DNA from: Paenibacillus_D sp047238105
GTDB lineage: Bacteria > Bacillota > Bacilli > Paenibacillales > Paenibacillaceae
Reading direction: 5' to 3'
Length of the DNA stretch: 64,000 bases
NCBI RefSeq assembly: GCF_047238105.1
Contig: NZ_JBDFMD010000001.1
Location: 1,922,001-1,986,000, forward strand
Part shown: piece after piece, positions 60,779 to 64,000 of the stretch
Layout of the letters: each line of letters starts with the position of its first letter
Position numbering within the stretch: the first letter of the stretch is position 1
The notes under the pieces: model-generated
Database searches by the model: none
What the model was told of the DNA's origin: nothing
The model's input: the letters and a program-made list of their open reading frames with translations, nothing else
Program-made: the position numbers and the translations under genes

Positions 60779-62806
60779 TTAAGCCTGCGCCAAAATCAGT
60801 ACGCCCTTGGCCGGCACCTCGATGACGCCGGAGAGCGTCCGGTCAGCCAGCAGATCCGTGTAGCTGCGCTCGCCCGCATCGATTTCTCTTGGATCCGCCT
60901 GATGGTTCATGACGAACAGCAGCTCGCGGCCGTCCTTCTCCCGGCTGGTTACCTCGACGCCTTCGCTGCGCGGCAGCAGCGGCTTGATGGCTTTGTCCTC
61001 GCACAGATTGGCAAGCAGTCCCTGCAGGAACGCCTCATCCGGGCTGGACGCGATATAATACGCCTTGCCTTGGCCGAACTTGTGGACCGTGGCGACCGGC
61101 ATCCCCTGATAGAAGTCTTCGCCGTAGCGCGCCAGCACCTCGGCGCCCTCGGCATGGATCAGGTCGCACAGGATGCTGCACGAGTAGCTGTCCTGCAGCG
61201 CGCCCCACGGCTGCTCCATGACGATCCGGTTCGTATTGCCAGGGAACAGCGCGTCGATCTCCTCGGCCCAGATGCCGAGCAGAGAGCGGAGCTCGCCCGG
61301 ATAACCGCCCGTCGTGACCAGATCGTTTTCATTGACGATGCCGCTGAAGAACGTCGTCAGGAACGTGCCGCCGCCCTTCACAAATGTCTCCAGCTTCTGG
61401 GCATAGCCTGGTTTGACCATGTACAGGACAGGCGCGATGACGATATCGTAGCCGCTCAGGTCCTCCTCCACGCCGATCATGTCGACCTGGATATTCTGCT
61501 GGAACAAGGCGTCGTAGTATTTGTGCACCTCATCCACATACTTCAACGCGACCGATGGTCCGCTCGAGAGCTCGACCGCCCAGCGGTTCTCCCAGTCGAA
61601 GACGATGGCTACCTTGGCTTTCACCCGTGCATCCAGGATCTGATCGGACAGTTTGCCCAGCTCGCCTCCGAGCTCGGCGCACTCGCGGAATACCCGCGTA
61701 TGCTCGTGGCCGACGTGTTCGATGACGGCGCCGTGATACTTCTCGCACGCCCCGATCGAACGCCGCAGCTGGAAGAACAGGACCGTGTCGGCGCCGCGCG
61801 CCACCGCCTGGTAGCTCCACAGCCGCATCACGCCCGGCCGCTTCAGGGAATTGTAGGCCTGCCAGTTCTGCTGGCTCGGCGTCTGCTCCATCAGCATGAA
61901 CGGCTGGCCGCTCTTCAGCCCGCGCATCAGGTCATGCACCATCGCCGTGTAGCTGTAAGGCGTATCAAGCGACGGATAGTTGTCCCATGATATGACGTCC
62001 ATATGCTTGGCCCACTCAAAATAGTCCAGCTCGGGGTAGGTTCCCATCAGGTTGGTCGTCACCGGCAGATCCGGCGTATGCTTCTTGACGGCATCGCGCT
62101 CCAGCTTGTAGCACTCCAGCAGACTCCACGACTGGAAGCGGCGGTAGTCCAGCGAGATGCCCTGGAAGTTCGTCCGATTGCCGTTCCATTCCTCGCTCAG
62201 TGCGTTCGGCGGTACGATCTCATCCCATTCATAGAAGGTGTGGCCCCAAAAGCGGGTGTTCCACGCTTGGTTCAACTTCTCCAGCGTCCCGTAACGGTCC
62301 TGCAGCCATGTACGGAAGCCGGCAGCGCAGTTGTCGCAATAGCAGTAGCCGCCGTATTCATTGGAGATATGCCAGATCAGGACGGCCGGGTGATCCTTGT
62401 AGCGCTCGCCCAGCTTGTCCGCGATCCGCTCCGAATAGAGACGATACGTCGGCGAATTGGGGCAGGAGTTGTGGCGGCCGCCAAACTTGCGCTTGCGTCC
62501 TTCATAGTCGACCCGCAGCACATCGGGGTAACGCTTGGCCATCCATGCCGGGTGCGCGCCGGTGGAGGTAGCCAGGCAGGTGTAAATGCCGTTCCGATAC
62601 AGCCTGTCGATCGTGTCATCCAGAAATGAGAAGTCATAGGTGTCTTCATCCGGCTGGATCATCGCCCACGAGAATACATTGAGCGTCGCCACATCGATAC
62701 CGGCCAGCTTGAAGATGCGGATATCCTCTTCCCAGACGTCCGCCCCCCACTGCTCGGGGTTGTAATCGCCGCCGTACCAGATCTTGGGCAGCTTCTCGTT
62801 GATCAT
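60779..62806 (-). CDS. Beta-galactosidase, GH42
   Basis: About 675 residues. N-terminal TIM barrel: IWYGGDYNPEQW, acid/base Glu in IWHISNEYGGYC (about 148), nucleophile Glu in FMLMEQTPSQQNW (about 305). The zinc cysteines are present in HNSCPNSP and YCYCDNC. A trimerisation domain and a small beta domain follow. No signal peptide, so it acts on imported oligosaccharides. The ATG at 62806 has AAAGGAAG 8 bases upstream. It is transcribed divergently from an AraC regulator. Confidence 0.93.
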   Translation of the reverse strand: MINEKLPKIWYGGDYNPEQWGADVWEEDIRIFKLAGIDVATLNVFSWAMIQPDEDTYDFSFLDDTIDRLYRNGIYTCLATSTGAHPAWMAKRYPDVLRVDYEGRKRKFGGRHNSCPNSPTYRLYSERIADKLGERYKDHPAVLIWHISNEYGGYCYCDNCAAGFRTWLQDRYGTLEKLNQAWNTRFWGHTFYEWDEIVPPNALSEEWNGNRTNFQGISLDYRRFQSWSLLECYKLERDAVKKHTPDLPVTTNLMGTYPELDYFEWAKHMDVISWDNYPSLDTPYSYTAMVHDLMRGLKSGQPFMLMEQTPSQQNWQAYNSLKRPGVMRLWSYQAVARGADTVLFFQLRRSIGACEKYHGAVIEHVGHEHTRVFRECAELGGELGKLSDQILDARVKAKVAIVFDWENRWAVELSSGPSVALKYVDEVHKYYDALFQQNIQVDMIGVEEDLSGYDIVIAPVLYMVKPGYAQKLETFVKGGGTFLTTFFSGIVNENDLVTTGGYPGELRSLLGIWAEEIDALFPGNTNRIVMEQPWGALQDSYSCSILCDLIHAEGAEVLARYGEDFYQGMPVATVHKFGQGKAYYIASSPDEAFLQGLLANLCEDKAIKPLLPRSEGVEVTSREKDGRELLFVMNHQADPREIDAGERSYTDLLADRTLSGVIEVPAKGVLILAQA

Positions 62807-62828
62807 AGTGGACACTTCCTTTATCATT

Positions 62829-62890
62829 GGATATATAACGATATGACCATTGTATCGCTCACCTGGAGCTGGGATATATATAAGATATCC
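62829..62890. promoter_or_regulatory. Operator-like repeats between GH42 and AraC genes
   Basis: Direct repeats GGATATATA at 62829-62837 and 62872-62880; the second is part of the near palindrome GGATATATATAAGATATCC. Spacing of 43 bases (about four helix turns) suits dimeric AraC binding. Confidence 0.45.
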
Positions 62891-62943
62891 GCATCAGCCT
62901 ATCATAATCCGGAACCGCAACACCGCCTAAAGGAGGCTCGTCC

Positions 62944-63768
62944 ATGATCCGTCCGCACCGCCGTCTCGAACTGACCCCGATGGGCGGGCAGTCCCTGCCC
63001 CTGTTCGCTGAGAGCCTCGGCCATAATAACGATCAGGAGCCGATCGTCCGCCCCGAGGGATTCCCGCATTATCACTGGATCCAGACGACCGCCGGGGAAG
63101 GCCGGATCCGGTTCGAGGGCAGAGAGCATGCCCTCCCGGCGAGCAGCGGCGTGCTGCTGCCCCCTCTTGTCCCCCACAGCTATGAAGCGGTGTCAGGGAC
63201 CTGGGAGACGATGTATCTCACCTTCGACGGACCGATGGCACAGCCGCTGCTGCGCTCGCTCGATATGGATCGATCGGCGTATTACCGCTGGGAGCCTGAT
63301 ATGCCCTGGAGCATGCAGCGGCTGCTGGAGAAGCTGGAGCAGACGGAGGACCTCTTCGGGCTGACTGTCTCCAGCGAGGTCTACCGGTTCCTCATCACGC
63401 TCAGCAAATACGGCAAGCCGCAGGGAAGCGTTGCCTTCTCCCTGCAGCTGGAGCAGCTGCGTCCGGTCATCGAAGCGATGGAGGCGGAGCTGGCTGACCC
63501 GGAGCTCGGGCTGGCCGAACTGGCAGGGCAGCTCGGCATCTCGGGACGCCGGCTCAGCGACCTGTTCCGCCGCGCCTTCGGCGTCGCGCCGTATGCCTAT
63601 CTGCTCAATCTCCGGATCCGCAAGGCCAAGGAGCTGCTCATCAGCCGCCAGGATTGGACCGTCAGCCATATCGCCGGGCAGGTCGGTTTTCGCGAACCCA
63701 GCCACTTCGTCGCCACCTTCCGCAAGCGGACGGGCTTGACACCGCTGCAGTTCCGGTCGCTTAACTAA
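62944..63768 (+). CDS. AraC-family regulator with cupin sensor
   Basis: A 274-residue regulator. The N-terminal cupin (about 20-110: HYHWIQTTAGEGRIRFEG, VLLPPLVPHSYEA) binds the inducer. The C-terminal AraC domain has LAELAGQLGISGRRLSDLF and the second helix-turn-helix ending VGFREPSHFVATFRKRTGLT. Divergent placement implies it controls the GH42 gene. AAAGGAGG precedes the ATG. Confidence 0.88.
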   Translation: MIRPHRRLELTPMGGQSLPLFAESLGHNNDQEPIVRPEGFPHYHWIQTTAGEGRIRFEGREHALPASSGVLLPPLVPHSYEAVSGTWETMYLTFDGPMAQPLLRSLDMDRSAYYRWEPDMPWSMQRLLEKLEQTEDLFGLTVSSEVYRFLITLSKYGKPQGSVAFSLQLEQLRPVIEAMEAELADPELGLAELAGQLGISGRRLSDLFRRAFGVAPYAYLLNLRIRKAKELLISRQDWTVSHIAGQVGFREPSHFVATFRKRTGLTPLQFRSLN

Positions 63769-63785
63769 ATTTCCATCCCTGTCTC

Positions 63786-64000
63786 TTAGTCGGCATGTCC
63801 TCGCCGCTTGACCAGCCAGATCAGATTGAGCTGCAGCAATGCTGCCCCTACGAGTACCATCGGCAGGCGGATCGACGTCACATCCCGGGCGAACAGGATC
63901 AGCAGGCCGATCGACACCACCCTGCCGATGTTCAGGAAGAGCTCCCGCATGACCACCGACTCGATCCGCAACTGTCCCTTCAGCGGCAGTGTCCCCATGA
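63786..64000 (-). CDS. MFS transporter, C-terminal part; 5' part outside window
   Basis: The last ~71 codons of a minus-strand gene running off the right edge. It has ELFLNIGRVVSIGLLILFAR and LPMVLVGAALLQLNLIWLV, two closing membrane helices as in Bacillus-type MFS proteins, with a basic tail KRRGHAD. Its substrate cannot be guessed. No terminator lies in the 17-base gap to the AraC stop. Confidence 0.55.
   Translation of the reverse strand, partial: MGTLPLKGQLRIESVVMRELFLNIGRVVSIGLLILFARDVTSIRLPMVLVGAALLQLNLIWLVKRRGHAD

Overview
The window looks like chromosomal DNA of a Paenibacillaceae member (Paenibacillus/Cohnella type, Firmicutes). Evidence: GC-rich genes with strong GGAGG ribosome binding sites and several TTG/GTG starts, Bacillus-type markers (KapB, CvfC/YpgR, KtrB, DUF421, YfmR- and YkpA-type ABC-F proteins), a YesN/YesM pair feeding a carbohydrate ABC transporter, and an AraR-type GntR/LacI chimera with its operators. 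No phage, plasmid, transposase, CRISPR, rRNA or tRNA was seen. The assignment is inference from gene content.

Layout. 1-8.3 kb: end of an SbtA-like transporter, kapB, a diacylglycerol glucosyltransferase-like gene, an ACT-malic enzyme, ridA, a secreted SH3-NlpC/P60 hydrolase with a CcpA-type cre site upstream, a manganese-type CDF exporter and an SGNH hydrolase. 8.4-15.7 kb: ABC-F ATPase, zinc-ribbon protein, a coupled XdhC/MobA-like pair, pxpA and a Gfo/Idh oxidoreductase. 16-25.8 kb: a galactoside-type locus (yesN-yesM; binding protein, two permeases, GH2 beta-galactosidase). 26-38.5 kb: MBL hydrolases, CvfC, transglutaminase, KDPG aldolase, a proline/glycine-rich protein, lipoprotein, PilZ protein, araR-araD with two AraR boxes, copZ, YjbQ and a 2-hydroxyacid dehydrogenase. 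38.6-41.4 kb: a decayed operon (SDR, FAD-oxidoreductase and MFS remnants) behind intact CGNR and MBL genes. 41.4-54.5 kb: YfmR-like ABC-F, a kinase/regulator/propeller operon whose regulator is split by a small insertion, a Fur-box region (flavodoxin, propeller protein, ABC-2 exporter), KtrB and DUF421. 54.6-64 kb: PBP2, lactonase, a long repeat array, a second KDPG aldolase, a VTT membrane protein, GH42 beta-galactosidase with divergent AraC regulator, and an MFS fragment.

The most unusual feature is not a gene. Five intergenic arrays with a 51-52 bp period (one with a 52+41 bp alternation), at 10.2, 11.2, 26.1, 58.1 and 59.0 kb, share sequence cores. Two of them have the same mosaic layout: a two-hairpin module, then the array, then an identical 25-bp end box. 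Single modules also occur elsewhere. I know of no described element matching this. Because 51 is a multiple of 3, the arrays create long stop-free frames that look like repeat proteins but carry no ribosome binding site.

The metabolic theme is plant-polysaccharide and sugar use: two beta-galactosidase loci, arabinose-pathway AraD/AraR, two KDPG aldolases and two cre-like sites. A smaller iron-response theme is marked by two perfect 7-1-7 Fur boxes.
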